Below, one piece after another: positions 26,346 through 36,559 of a stretch of DNA of 64,000 bases (positions are counted from its first letter, which is position 1; every line of letters starts with the position of its first letter). The stretch is from Eutreptiella sp. 'Long Island Sound 2002'. Taxonomy: Eukaryota; Euglenozoa; Euglenophyceae; Eutreptiales; Eutreptiaceae. A model generated the notes under the pieces. It searched no databases. It worked only from the letters and a program-made list of their open reading frames with translations, and was not told the origin of the DNA. The stretch covers positions 45,162,639 through 45,226,638 of the forward strand of contig OZ038378.1 in NCBI GenBank assembly GCA_964036045.1, read 5' to 3'. The position numbers and the translations under genes are program-made.

Positions 26346-26633
26346 GGCGCTGTCCCTCTCCCGTCTGCCCGCCCACTGCTGGGTGGGTTGCCGGGGTTCG
26401 TTGGGTGTGTGCGGTGTGTGTGGTGTCTGTGCCGTGCGTGTCGTGGTGCGTGGTGCTGCTCTTCCCTTGGTCCTCCGGTGCTCCCCTCTCCGGTGTCTCG
26501 GTGCGGTGTTGTGCTCGCCGTGTGCCCGCCGTGTCCCCTCCCCTGTGTGCGCCCCTTGCTCGTTCGCTGGCTACCCCTTGTTCCTTTCGCGGCTTCGTTG
26601 CTCTTTACCCCTTCTTCTACCCCTCTCCCTGGC
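26346..26633 (-). promoter_or_regulatory. Unique 5' tip of element 2
   Basis: This ~290-bp segment between the array and the 5' target duplication is clearly homologous to 51371-51677 at the other array. Shared plus-strand landmarks are GTGTGGTGTCTGTGC, CGGTGCGGTGTTGTGCTCGCC, GGCTTCGTTGCTCTTTACC and CTCCCTGGC, in order. In sense it starts GCCAGGGAGA. Homology ends sharply at 26633, which is where the 16-bp duplication begins. It is probably the outermost transcription start region. Confidence 0.85.
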
Positions 26634-26649
26634 GGTGCCGTCATGCGGT
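26634..26649. repeat. Target-site duplication of element 2, 5' copy
   Basis: This is the partner of 5964-5979, with 16 of 16 identical bases. It abuts the first base of the element 5' tip. The stop codon of the element 1 ORF1 frame (TGA, 26643-26641) falls inside this duplication, so element 2 landed at the very end of that reading frame. Confidence 0.92.
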
Positions 26650-28549
26650 GGGAATGCCTGCAACTGTCTCTCGGCTCGGTGGGCGTCTGGTGGGTGGGTA
26701 TTGGCACCTTGTGCGTGTTGGGCGTGGCGCTGCATGGGCCTTGGGGGGCTTCAACAACGATTTCTGGGTGCGCTTGTTCGGCCTGCTTGGGTGTCGATGG
26801 GCCACAGGGACATTGAGGTTGTTGTCTACTTGCGCGGTCCATGGGTCATTGTTGGGGGAGCGGGCAACGAAGACACATTCGGAGCCAGATGGAAAGGTGA
26901 AAGTGCGTCTGGGTGCCATGGCAAAGAGGTTGCGGTGCAACTCTGAGGTTATGGTGATGAAGCTGAATCCTCGGGCCACATCAGGCGGACCTACATAGAC
27001 AGGGGTGCCCAGGGCGACGCTGAGCTCGCTTGATGTCTCCACTGGGTCACAGGCATCGAGGACACTAACGCGGACACATGTAGAGGTTGGGGCGGACGTG
27101 GGGGGCTGAAAGCCTGAGGTGACCGGGAGCTGTAGGTCCTGTGCAGCGCCTGAGGTAGTCAAGGGAGCTATGTTGGAGTGAACTGGCGTGGAGGGCGGTG
27201 CGGAGGACGGGCGAAGAGCTCCAGACACGAACCAGTCTGTGCTGGAGGCGCCGGATAGCGCTTCCGCGACTTTCAGCAAAAGGGTGTCATGCTGGGCAGC
27301 AGTAGTGAGCAGGCTCAGGGCGTCACGTAGGGCAACGCGGAATGTTTCCAGGCTGACAGCTATGGACAGAGGGGACAGGACTGCGGCCGGCAGACTGTCG
27401 CAGCGGCTGATGGTGGCCGCCGCTGTCGTCCAGGTGGAATATCCGTGCTGCGCGGCCTCCGCTACGGCGAGGGCAAGGCGTGCGAGCGTCTCGTTGACTG
27501 CCGACGAGTCCACTGCTGGGCCAAATGATGTCATGACGTCGCGGAGGAACTCTGAGAGCTGGACGCGGAGACGGGGGCGCTGGTCGGCTGAGCATGCTGT
27601 CCACGCAGAGTTGGCTGCCAGTGAGAGTTCCGCGGCTGTTTTGGCGGCTCCAAGTTGAACCGACGTGCGCGTGCCCAAGTCAAACTGACTTTCAGAGACC
27701 AGGGCCGACAAGGCAGTGGCGATCACAGGGGCGGCGGAGTCCGGAAGGGCGCGTAGGCCATCAAGATGGCGCAGCATGTCCTCGTCTTCCAGAAGGGCAC
27801 CCGCACGGAGGACCCGTTTCAAGGCTGGGGATGCTGAGGCGGGCTTCTCATCTGTAGGCTTGGCCATGGACAAGGCTGTCAGGCGCGCACGGGCATCTGA
27901 GGTGAGCGACTTGCCATTCTTCTCATGCTTGGTGAGCTCGGCCTGCCATTCGCGTGCCGTCAGGGGGCAGGGGGCGAAGCTCCATCCGACCTTGTCCCGC
28001 TCCTTCTCTTGGCGCAGCAGGGTCCTGCAAGCCACCGTTAGGCCATATCGAGTGGCTGCCCAGGTGGACACATACTCGGAGGAGAACTGGGTTCACCTGC
28101 TCAGTCCCCGCAATGAGGTCCAGCAGGCCGAGGAAGTCAAGGGCGGAGACCGGGCCATCACCGAACTCTGAGATGTGTGCTCGGCACGATTGGAGGAACT
28201 CTCGCCGTTGCACAGGAGTAGCTGCTGCTGCCCAGGCAATGGACTTGGTCACCAGCTGGGAATACGTGTGCCACGCGTGCTGCGGCGCATGATCCTTCAG
28301 GGCATCCAACTCCAGGTCTGAGGCATAGGACGCTGTCAGAGTGAACCACCAGAGCTGCGGGCTGACGTACAGCAGGTGTCTCAGCAACGGAACCATCTTG
28401 ACGTCGACGGTAGAGGCCCAGTGGCGTACGTCTCCCAGAAGCTGCTGCTGCTCAGGCTGCCAGGCCACTGGTAGGAAGGGCCACACTTCAGCAGGCCGTA
28501 TGGCCTCACGTTGTTTCTCAGGCGACATGGTTTTAAAAGACGGTTGCAT
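26641..28549 (-). pseudogene. Element 1 ORF1: gag-like protein with one frame change
   Basis: The reading frame opens with ATG at 28549 (MQPSFKTMSPEKQREA) and runs to about 28080. The protein-like sequence then continues one nucleotide on in another frame (STWAATRYGLTVACRTLL) to the TGA at 26641. The first part has helical, Trp-rich sequence (VWPFLPVAWQPEQQQLL, FLGLLDLIAGTEQVNP). The second has long amphipathic Ala/Leu helices and a C-terminal basic Pro/Arg/Lys tail. About 630 residues in all, with no zinc knuckle before the end. The size, helical nature and position upstream of EEP-RT suggest a LINE ORF1/gag-like RNA-binding protein, but no family was recognised. The shift could be programmed, a mutation, or an assembly error. 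Confidence 0.5.
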
Positions 28550-29280
28550 GAGGCCTGTGGCAGCAGAGACACAGGCATGGGTTGGTGGCTGTTCCGCCGG
28601 TCAGCTGAAGTCCTCGCTTGCCGCTTTGGACAACTGCAGAGGAGAGAACAATATGTGCGGCTGGCAGGAGCAGGGCAGGGGCATGCTGGAAGTGCGCTGG
28701 TGTGGGTACTGGGGCTGCTGGGGAGTGCTCTAGTCGTGTCTTTGGGTTGCTTGCCTCTCCCGTCTGTCGTTGTGCCTGGGTGGTGCAGTCGCAATGTCGC
28801 CGCGTTGCGCGCTTTGCCATGCTCTCGCGTTTGCACCGCTTGCTTTGGTGGAACATGCTCGCCGGCCCAGCACCATGGTGGTCTGTGTCGCTGTTGGTGC
28901 GACCGTCTGGGCGGAGGACGCCCTCCTTCTGGCAAAGCGTGGGCTCAGCACTGGACGCCCAGCATCCTCTGGCGTCTACTTACTCACCATGTTTCTTCAT
29001 GGTGCTCCTTTCAGCGGGGTTTGGGATCGCACTCGGGGAGGGTGCCACTTCTTTGCGCGTGGCTGCATGCTCTTTTGTGTAGTGCACCCCGGGACCCGTT
29101 GGGGTGCCACGCGACTGGGGCCGGGCGCCTGTGTGTTTGTTCTGGTGTGGCGCCCGTGCCTGTGGTGTGCTGTCGCTAGGGTGTCGGCGTAATACGCCTC
29201 ATCCGCAGGGCTGAGGCTGCCTGCGGGGTGGGTTCCTCCACGCGCCTTGCGGACGCCCGCCGTGGAGGGGGGGCAACACC
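28550..29280 (-). other. Element 1 5' leader (no gene seen)
   Basis: This is about 730 bp between the ORF1 start and the edge of element 3. On the plus strand it is T/G-rich and A-poor. It includes a small palindrome (GGCGTAATACGCC near 29185) and no tandem monomers. Open frames on the plus strand lack motifs. The exact element 1 5' end is uncertain: only the resumption of element 3 homology at about 29281 marks it, and no target duplication can be tested because the 3' end lies outside the window. Confidence 0.4.
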
Positions 29281-30473
29281 AGGGGGGGAGGGGGGGAGGG
29301 GGTGAGGGGGCCGGCTGTGGCGTCAGCCCCGTACGGGCGGGGGCCGGCGGCCATCCATCGGCATTGGGAGGGGAGGCGGGGGAGCCACGCGGCCCAGGCG
29401 TCGCACCACAGCTCCCAGTCTGGGGCGGTGCTCAGGGCCCTGGGCCCCCGGGGGTCGTCGGGTGGTGCCAGGGGGAAGCCGCACTAGGTGGACCCCCGTA
29501 ACGGCGGTGACCTCCTGTGTTCGCAGGAAGGTGTGTACCCCGTCCCGCGCCGCGGGCGCCGGGAGGGAGGGGCGGGGTACGGGTGCTGCCCCATAGAGGT
29601 CGGTGGGGGTGATCCCCAGGACCCCTTATGGGTCCCCGCGGGTCGCGACGAAGAGGAGGAGCAGGGCGGTGCCAGGGTGCTCTTGCCAGAGGACCTGCCC
29701 CCCGTGGTGGGCACTCCTGGTTCTGGAGGGGGGGGGGACAGGTCTGGGTTGGCCCAGCTGCGGGGCGCGTGCGTCGTCGGCGGGAGGGCGGGGCACCAGG
29801 TGGGCTCCCTGGGGAACGCCCCGCATACGATGGCGTACAGGGGGGTCGGCCTGGTGCCGTCGTACACCGGGTTGGTCGGCCGAGGGCGGGCGGGCGCCTC
29901 GTCCGCGCCTTCCACGAACACCCTGATTTTGCCCACCTCCAGGTCCTCGTCCGCTGGGTTTAGAAGGTGGAGCGCCGCATCCAGCTTGGATACTCCCCCC
30001 GGGTATGTGGCCCGCGCCTGGTTCAGGTATGGGCCCGTGTCCCCAGGGGTGGCGCGTCCTTAGGGAGTGCAGCAGGACTGGGGCGCTGCTGCGGAGATAC
30101 ATGGCAGACCCCGCTCCCATCAGCCGCAGGGTGTCCCCCATGGACAGGGGCCGGCCCGACGGGTTGGACTCGTGCCACTCCATCCAGTGCCCATAGAGGG
30201 CCGCCTCCTGGCCGATGAGCCCCGGCTGGATGGCGTTCACGATCTGGTGCATCGCCGGGAGTAGCGTAGGGGCCCCTGCTCTGGGCGCGGACAGCCGGGA
30301 GGGCGGTCTTTTTTGAGGAAAGCCCTCGCACTGCCCGTCAGGTCACGTCGTGCGGCAGCGTGCGTGTCATGCGCCTCTGCCACCGCGTCCGCCACCAGTC
30401 CCCGGACGGTCGCCTCCTGCGCTTTGCGGCTGGCCCTGGCGTGTCCCGTCCCATCCCCCCGTCGGCGTGGCAT
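29281..30473 (-). pseudogene. Element 3 ORF4, truncated and frameshifted
   Basis: This is a homologue of element 2 ORF4 with the same ATG (30473, MPRRRGDG). A small indel near 30305 (an A-run before GACCGCCCTCC) breaks the frame. The next part (MHQIVNAIQPGL...GHWMEWHESN...MGDTLRLMG) reads continuously where element 2 has its 10-nt deletion, showing that the two blocks belong to one protein. A further indel near 30050 shifts it again. Homology stops at 29281 within a G-run, where element 1 begins, so the end of ORF4 and all of ORF5 are missing here. Confidence 0.7.
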
Positions 30474-30512
30474 GGTACTGCAGGCTCTGCAAAGGGCGTC
30501 GGCGGGCGGGGG

Positions 30513-30860
30513 TCAGGGCGCGAACACGTGCGACAGGTGCGCAACGGATGTAGGGTCCTGCAGCTGCACGTGGATCCACAGAAAGGCAGCGCCCGCGGGG
30601 CCCGCGCGTTCGTGTGAGGGGGCGTGTGCCCCCTCGATGCGCCGGTGCAAGGCCTCCTCCTCCGTGCGCCAGCGCGGGCCTGCGGGAGGTTCGGGCCAGG
30701 GGCACGCGGCCACCTGGGCGCACCGCGCGCACCTGTTGGCCCCTGTCCACGCTGCGGAGGACACCGTGTCACATTCCCCGCAGAGTCGGCAGGTGTGCGG
30801 GAGGTGGGAGGGTGGCAACCAAGGGTCGAGATGGCGGAGCCAGAGGTCGTCCCACCTCTG
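30513..30860 (-). CDS. Element 3 zinc-ribbon extension (homologue of 13470-13817)
   Basis: This frame is in phase after the UGA at 30863-30861. It reads QRWDDLWLRHLDPW, then TCRLCGECD...RCARCAQ (CxxC/CxxC), EEEALHRRIEGAH and DPTSVAHLSHVFAP before its stop at 30513. Sequence and frame agree with element 2 across the whole length, while the surrounding ORFs of this copy are broken. That makes selection before insertion, rather than chance, the likely reason the frame exists. Confidence 0.5.
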   Translation of the reverse strand, partial: QRWDDLWLRHLDPWLPPSHLPHTCRLCGECDTVSSAAWTGANRCARCAQVAACPWPEPPAGPRWRTEEEALHRRIEGAHAPSHERAGPAGAAFLWIHVQLQDPTSVAHLSHVFAP

Positions 30861-31295
30861 TCAGAGGGGGTCCCGGATCTCCAGCAGGCGGGCGCGGACG
30901 CGGCGCCGGTAGTCCCTGCCGAGCGTCTTCCGCTGGACCTCCCGCCACGTGTCGTCAGGGTGAATCCCGTGGTCGTGGAAGGCGGCGATGAGGTCGTCCC
31001 ACGCCGGGCGGGGGTGCCCCTGGGGGGGGGTTGCCATGTACACATGGCGCCCGGTGAGGTGGGGCGCCAGCGTATCCCATTGGCGACCGTTTGCGGCGTC
31101 CCGGTGGAGGAGGGCCAGTAGGGTGCCGTCCGCGACTGCCTCCCATCCCACTCGCAGCCCTTCGCAGCCGTCCAGCTCCTGGCGCAGCGCGGCTGCAAGG
31201 TCGGTGGGGAGCATGAGGAGCAAGGGCCCCCGTGTGTCCCCCAGCCGGGACAGGGCGTCGTCGTAAACCGGCCCCCAAGTTTTGAAGTGCGCCAC
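30861..31295 (-). pseudogene. Element 3 ORF3 C-terminal domain
   Basis: This is an open frame ending at the conserved UGA (30863-30861). It includes AHFKTWGPVYDDALSRLG, LLLMLPTDLAAALRQELDGC, LLALLHRDAANGRQWD and RRRVRARLLEIRDPL. It is continuous with the upstream RNase H frame except for a TGA near 31333 (TGA WHPPEDG, where element 2 has CGG). This copy shows the ancestral frame that element 2 lost near 14245. Confidence 0.6.
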
Positions 31296-32527
31296 GGCAA
31301 GCTGGGCGGCCCCGTCCTCGGGGGGGTGCCATCAGACGGTGGCCGTGGCGTGTCCCCATTTGCGTACCTCCGTAGCCCGGAGTACGTTGGCGGCGTGAAG
31401 GACGATGCGGGGGGGGACGGGCGTCCTGACGAGTGGGAACACATCCCCAGTCCATCCTGTTTGCGGCCCCTGGGGCTGCTTGCAGCCATACCCCCGTCGC
31501 CGCGTCCCACGGGTGGTCAGGTCCCGCCCTGCGGATCACGGTGGGTCTCGGCCAAGTGTCCAGCCCCCATTCTCGAGCAGGATGGCGGCGTATCGTTGCG
31601 CAGGGGTCTCCGGGGCGCGCGTGGCGGCGCACCACCGGCTCCACTCGCGCGCCCACTCCTCACCCACTATGCGTGCCTCCCACGCGGTCGTGGAGCCGCG
31701 CCCGATGATCCACGGTGGGAAGAGGGCGTCTTGTAGGTGCTTCGGGAAGCCCCCCGGCAGGTCCTGGTACGGGTGGGGGCCCTCTTGTGGCGGGCACTCC
31801 AGAGTGCCATTCACGACACGGAGGGAGGCTACGAAGTCCTTGTTAGGGCGCGGGGGAGGGGGGGGATGGTTGCCCTCCGCCGCGGTGAGCCATCGGTGCG
31901 CCCGGGCCGCGGCGCTTAGGGGCTCGCAGAGGAGTTGCTCAAGTTGGTGGTTGCAAAGCTCCCATGCGGAGTCCCCCAGCCGGAGCATGTGGTGGAGTAA
32001 ATCGTCCACAGAGGTCCTGCCCTGCGGGTCGTAGCGGGCTATGGCGCGGAGCTGCGCCTCCGCGTCCTCGGGCACCAGTCCGGAGCAGAAGACTTCCGTC
32101 CATGTGGCGCCTGCGGAGTGCCACGAGGCCACCCACAGGGCTTTGTCCCCGGGTGGGTGGTGGCGGGCAGCCTCGTGTACCGCCTGGCGGTAGTGGGGCC
32201 AGAGGAGCCGTGAGTGGGTGCACCCCACGTGCATGTGCACCGGGGTCTCCTCCGGGCCGCCGCATAGGAGGCACGGTTGTGGGAGGTCGGCGACACCGGA
32301 GAGCCGCTCCTTAACGACGCGGAGCCTGCGCTGCACCGGCGTGTGGCCGTCTCTGGCCCGCAGCGCCCGGCGGTTGGTGGCCGTCGCGATGAGGTCCCGG
32401 GCGTGGACATAGGCTGTGGCGTGGGCGGCGCCAAGAGGTGTGTGTCCTCGGTGCGTCAGCGCATGGTCCGTGTGCGCCCGCTGCGCGACCTTGCCGAGCG
32501 TCCGCATCGTGGGGGGCCGTAGATCGA
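31296..32527 (-). pseudogene. Second partial copy of element 3 ORF3 (RNase H tail and CCHC region)
   Basis: This contains the CCHC knuckle (CLLCGG...HMHVGC) and following sequence, homologous to 14.3-15.5 kb of element 2. Its upstream part (31737-32527) duplicates 34768-35575 closely, and the two share substitutions absent from element 2. The RNase H catalytic core is not included: the copy starts abruptly at 32527 in the sequence DLRPPTMRTLGK, next to a short CTAC repeat. It is either an internal tandem duplication of element 3 or a 5'-truncated sister insertion. Confidence 0.7.
31737..32527. repeat. Duplicated ORF3 segment, copy 1
   Basis: This is nearly identical to 34768-35575 in direct orientation, with a few dozen visible differences at most. 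Both copies share derived bases such as the plus-strand run CCCTGCGGGTCGTAGCGGGC, where element 2 reads CGGCGGGTCGTATTTGCC. The ~2.2 kb between the copies is unrelated to any other part of the window. Confidence 0.85.
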
Positions 32528-34756
32528 GGTAGGTAGGTAGGTGGGTGCACTCGGTCCTGGAGAGGCGCCCCATGGTTCCCCCTGGCGTCGCCCCTGTGAC
32601 GAACAGGAAGAGGCTCCGCGCGTGAAGAGGGGAGGCGGCTTACATCCCGCTAGACCTGACTGTTGGCCCCCAACAAAGCGGCCCCGGGCAACACCGGTAG
32701 GGCTGATCGCCGCCAGCGTGACGTGCTTGTCTGGCCGGGAGGGTGTGTTCCTGTGCCTGCGCACGTCCCCTCCTTTTGGGCGGATCCCTAGGGGTTCACC
32801 GGACTTCCTGGCGTATCCCGTTCCCAAGGCATGCATGCATGTTCTTGGTAGTAGGGTTCCCAGGCGCTTGGGTGTCGCACGCTCCGCCTCCAGTCCCAAA
32901 GCAGCGCAGGCCTTAGGATGCAGCCTTACCCCCGGCCTCTGGATCTCGTTTGGACGGGTCACCTGCATGGCACGGGCTGCCTCAGTGCCCGGGCTGTGAG
33001 CACTCGGTTTCCTACTGTTGTGCGGCGTTTGTGTTTGGGTCCGGTTTGCGATTGGGTGTGGGTTTTGTTAACCCCGCCAGTCCTGGCTGGGGTCTTGGGT
33101 GGGTGTGTTTTGGCACGGTTTGTGGTGTTGTCCCTCTAGTGTCGGCTGTTTGTGGTGTCCGTGGTTGGGGTTCGGTTTCGGCCTGCATATGTGATGTGTG
33201 TGGTTGCGTGGGCGCCCCGCCATTTCCGGTTTTGGCGTGCGGTGTGGGCGTGTGTGCTGGGCCCGGGTCTCGGCTGTGCCCAGCCCTTCTTGGCTGGGTT
33301 GTCGGTGTGTGTTTTTTGCGCTTTCCTTTTTTTCTTTTGCTGGGTGTCCCTGTCCCGGGCCTTGTGGTCCCTGTCCCTCCATCCCCTTTCTTTCGGGCTG
33401 GGCTCTTGGCTCTTTTTTTTTTCGTGGTGTGTGTCTGCTTGTTTCGGTGTCCCTTTTCCCGGTGGGCCGCTGTTCCTGGCTTGGTGCTGCCGGTTTTGGC
33501 TGGGTGGTCCCCTTGTGCCTCTTTGGGGGTCCTGTCTTCGGTGCCTTCTGGGGGGGGGTTTGGCCGCCTCTGGTGGTGTTGGCGGGCGGTTTGGTGGCTG
33601 TGGGCTGTTTTCGCGCCCCCCCCCCCTCCCCTCTCTGTTGTTTTTTTTTTCGGGGGGGGGGGGCTGTTCCTCCCTCTCCCTCCCCTGGGCTGGCGCACGC
33701 ACTGGCCCGCATTCAGTGTTGTCTTCCGGGCTGCTGTTGTCAGTTGCGTTATGTTTGGCCGTGTTCCGGCCCCATGGGTCGTGTGGCCTATGTACACGGT
33801 GGGCTCGGCGCACCTTTTTGCCGGGTTAGGTCCTGGCTCTGCCGGCTGGGCGGCTGCGCCAGGCGGCTGCTTGTGGCTCTGGGTTAGGGGGCTGGGGTTG
33901 TTCGTGTCCTTTCCCCTCTGCGGTGCCGGTTTTAACCTTCTGGGTGGTCGGCCACGGTTGTTGCCTGGCGCGCTGTGGCCCCGTGTGTGGCCTGCGGTGC
34001 TGGTGTGTGGCGTGCTGGTGCGGCGCCTTCCAGGGTGTGCGGTGGCTTGCTTTGGTTAGTCCTTCAGGTTAGGGTCAGTTGTGTCGTGTTGTGCCGCTCT
34101 GTGCCGCGTCGCGTCCCGTCGTGCTGTGGCGCGTTGCACCGTGGCGCGCTGTGGTGCGATGTGCTGTGGTCTCGCGTTGTGCCACGGTGAATCAGTGGAG
34201 GTCAGCCTGGCCTGTGTGGTGGTGCGGAGTGCGGGCCGGAGTGTGGCTGGCTGGTGGCTGGGGGGTGCGGTTAGGTGTTGGTGTCTCGCTGGGTCCGTGC
34301 TGTGGGGGCTTGGACGTGCTGCTCGGGCTGGTGGGTCGGGTAGGTCATCCGCGTGACGGTCCGTGGGGTTGCCCTCCCTGGGGGCCTGTGCCTTGGTCCC
34401 GTGTCCTCTGGGGGTTTCGGTCCCAAGTCCTGGTCGCTGTGGCCGTGCCTTTGTCCTCTTCTGGTGCCTGTGAGGTGGCCCTTGTGGCCGCCGGGGTCGT
34501 CGCCTGGCGGTGAGGGCGTGGTGGTGCGCCGTGCGGCAGCGTTCCCTGCGGCTTCCTCTGTGGGTGTGGCCCGTTCTCCCCGTGTAGGTGTGCCCTCCAT
34601 TCCCCGTGTGGTTTCCGGTGGCTGGTGGGTGTGCGCTGGTGTGATCCGTACGGCGTCCGTTGCTTGCTTCGGCGGTGTGTGTTGGGGGGTGCGCCCCCGG
34701 GAGTCGTGGGGCGTTTGGTGGGGGTGGGGCGGTGCTGGTCCCCCCGTCGTGGTATG
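32528..34756. other. Unexplained 2.2-kb segment between duplicated ORF3 pieces
   Basis: The segment begins with a short TAGG tandem run (about 32527-32542). Its first ~450 bp are of mixed composition. From about 33000 to 34750 the plus strand is strongly T/G-rich and almost lacks A. Because the minus strand then nearly lacks T, stops cannot form and all three minus frames stay open, giving Lys/Pro/Thr/Gln-rich translations with no motif. I do not accept any of them as a gene. It matches nothing else here. It may be 3' UTR-type sequence of another element, flanking DNA carried by a duplication, or a separate insertion. Confidence 0.5.
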
Positions 34757-36559
34757 CACGGTTGGAAGAGGGCTTCTTGTAGGTGCTTCGGGAAGCCCCC
34801 CGGCAGGTCCTGGTACGGGTGGGGGCCCTCTTGTGGCGGGCACTCCAGAGTGCCATTCACGACACGGAGGGAGGCTACGAAGTCCTTGTTAGGGCGCGGG
34901 GGAGGGGGGGGATGGTTGCCCTCCGCCGCGGTGAGCCATCGGTGCGCCCGGGCCGCGGCGCTTAGGGGCTCGCGGAGGAGTTGCTCCAGTCGGTGGTTGC
35001 GAAGCTCCCATGCAAAGTCCCCCAGCCGGAGCATGTGGTGGAGGAAATCGTCCACAGAGGTCCCGCCCTGCGGGTCGTAGCGGGCTATGGCGCCGAGCTG
35101 TGCCTCTGCGTCCTGGGGCACCAGCCCGGAGCAGAAGACTTCTGTCCATGTGGCGCCTGCGGAGTGCCACGAGGCCACCCACAGGGCTTTGTCCCCGGGT
35201 GGGAGGTGGCGGGCCGCCTCGTGTACTGCCTGGCGGTAGTGGGGCCAGAGGAGCCGTGAGTGGGTGCACCCCATGTGCATGTGCACCAGGGTCTCCTCCG
35301 GGCCGCCGCATAGGAGGCACGGTTGCGGGAGGACGGCGACGCCGGAGAGCCGCTCCTTAACGACGTGGAGCCTGCGCTGCGGCGGCGTGTGGCCGTCTCT
35401 GGCCCGCAGCGCCCGGCGGTTGGTGGCCGTCGCGGTGAGGTCCCGGGCGTGGACATAGGCTGTGGCGTGGGCCGTGCGCAGAGGTGTGTGTCCTCGGTGC
35501 GTCAGCGCATGGTCCGTGTGCGCCCGCTGCGCGACCTTGCCGAGCGTCCGCATCGTGGGGGGCTGTAGATCGAGGTGGCCGTCACGACCAGGGACAATGA
35601 GTTGGGCCTGGCCAGGGTCCGGGGGCGTGTTCTGCAGGACGGTGTCCTGGGACGCCGCCCAGTCCACCTTGTGCAGTAGGGCGTTGCTGTGGTGCGAGGT
35701 GGCTCGGACGTACCAGAACGGGTGCCCGGCCTTTCGCCCTCGCGCGCACAGGCCGTCCCGGAGCCACCGTAGGGGCATCTGGTTGACCACCTTTGCCGCG
35801 CCCGCGGGGACCCCCGTGGTCCGCTCGCAATCTGCGTGTCGCAGGAGGTGGAGGATGACTTCGGTGTCCACCGTGTGGACCCATGGTCAGTGATCGCCAT
35901 ATTGTAGGGGGAGGGAGGCGGCAACCCCCTCCCCATCGAGCACAGTGCCAAAGATGGCCATCGCCCACGTGCAGGTGAGGTCAGCGGCGAGAGCGACGCT
36001 GGTGGCGTGTTTGCAGGGTCCGCCCCCTGACGCGTCGGCAGAGGTGTGGCCCCAGGCCTCCGGGATCCAGTAGTACCAGGTGGGGCTGAGCCACCCCGCG
36101 TTGAGGTCGGCGGAGTGCCACCGGACGTCAGGCTGGCTGGGGGTCAGTTGGTCCACGCTCAGCGCCCTGGTGTCGCCGGAACTGATCGCCGGGTGGTCGT
36201 GCAGCCGGATTTCCGCTCTGGCGATTGTGCTTGCCCAGAACCGAAGTGCCGTCACATGTTCCTTGAGCCACGCCGGGCCTCCGCGCTGGTGCACCACCAG
36301 GTGTCCCGTGTCCTCCGGCTGGTCCTCCAGCGCGTGCACTGCCATGTATGGGTCGTGCGGCACCCCCGTAGCTACCAGCAGGGCGGTGCCACGGGGGAGT
36401 CCACGGGGCCTGGGCTGGCCTGCCCCAACCTGCACTATTACGCACTCGGCCTGGAGCTGCGCTTGCCCCGCCGCTCGGGTGCATTGGTCGTCCGTGGTCA
36501 CCAACCACACCGCCGTCGGCGCGTGGGGCCGGGGGCGCAGGGGCTCGGGCCACGCCACA
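34757..36559 (-). pseudogene. Element 3 ORF3 N-terminal part with RNase H
   Basis: This is homologous to element 2 ORF3. It reads VAWPEPLRPRPHAPTAVWLVTTDDQC at its start, with TGG where element 2 has the UGA, so ORF2 and ORF3 were once continuous. RNase H motifs are recognisable (TSADASGGG, HTVDTEVILHLL and a HKVDWAAS motif where element 2 has HKADWAAS). A TGA at 35889-35887 interrupts it. At 34757 the homology stops and the open frame runs on into unrelated sequence. Confidence 0.75.

Larger units (their letters stand above)
5980..26633 (-). mobile_element. Element 2: structurally complete 20.65-kb LINE
   Basis: The limits are set by a perfect 16-bp direct duplication, by the 5' tip shared with element 3 (sense start GCCAGGGAGA), and by a short heptamer tail at the 3' end. 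In sense order it holds: 5' tip (26633-26346), 212-bp monomer array (to about 23960), ORF1 with zinc fingers, UGA, EEP-RT, UGA, RNase H-CCHC, a zinc-ribbon extension, ORF4, ORF5 and a 4.1-kb 3' UTR. Known LINEs are mostly 3-8 kb, so the length and number of ORFs are exceptional. It is young by its intact duplication, but ORF3 and ORF4 carry small indels relative to element 3. It may therefore be non-autonomous, or the assembly may contain indel errors. Confidence 0.9.
26634..29280 (-). mobile_element. Element 1, 5' part: leader and gag-like ORF1
   Basis: This is the upstream half of element 1. It contains a ~0.7-kb leader (28550-29280) and the interrupted ORF1. It is bounded on the left by the element 2 insertion and on the right by the point where element 3 ORF4 homology resumes (29281). 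Its coding part is visibly less G-rich than elements 2 and 3, as is the 607-5132 part, which supports joining the two halves. Confidence 0.7.

Noticed and set aside
33012-33797. 261-codon Lys/Thr/Pro-rich basic frame on the minus strand
   Set aside because: All three minus frames are open here because the strand almost lacks T. There is no motif or conservation to prefer one.
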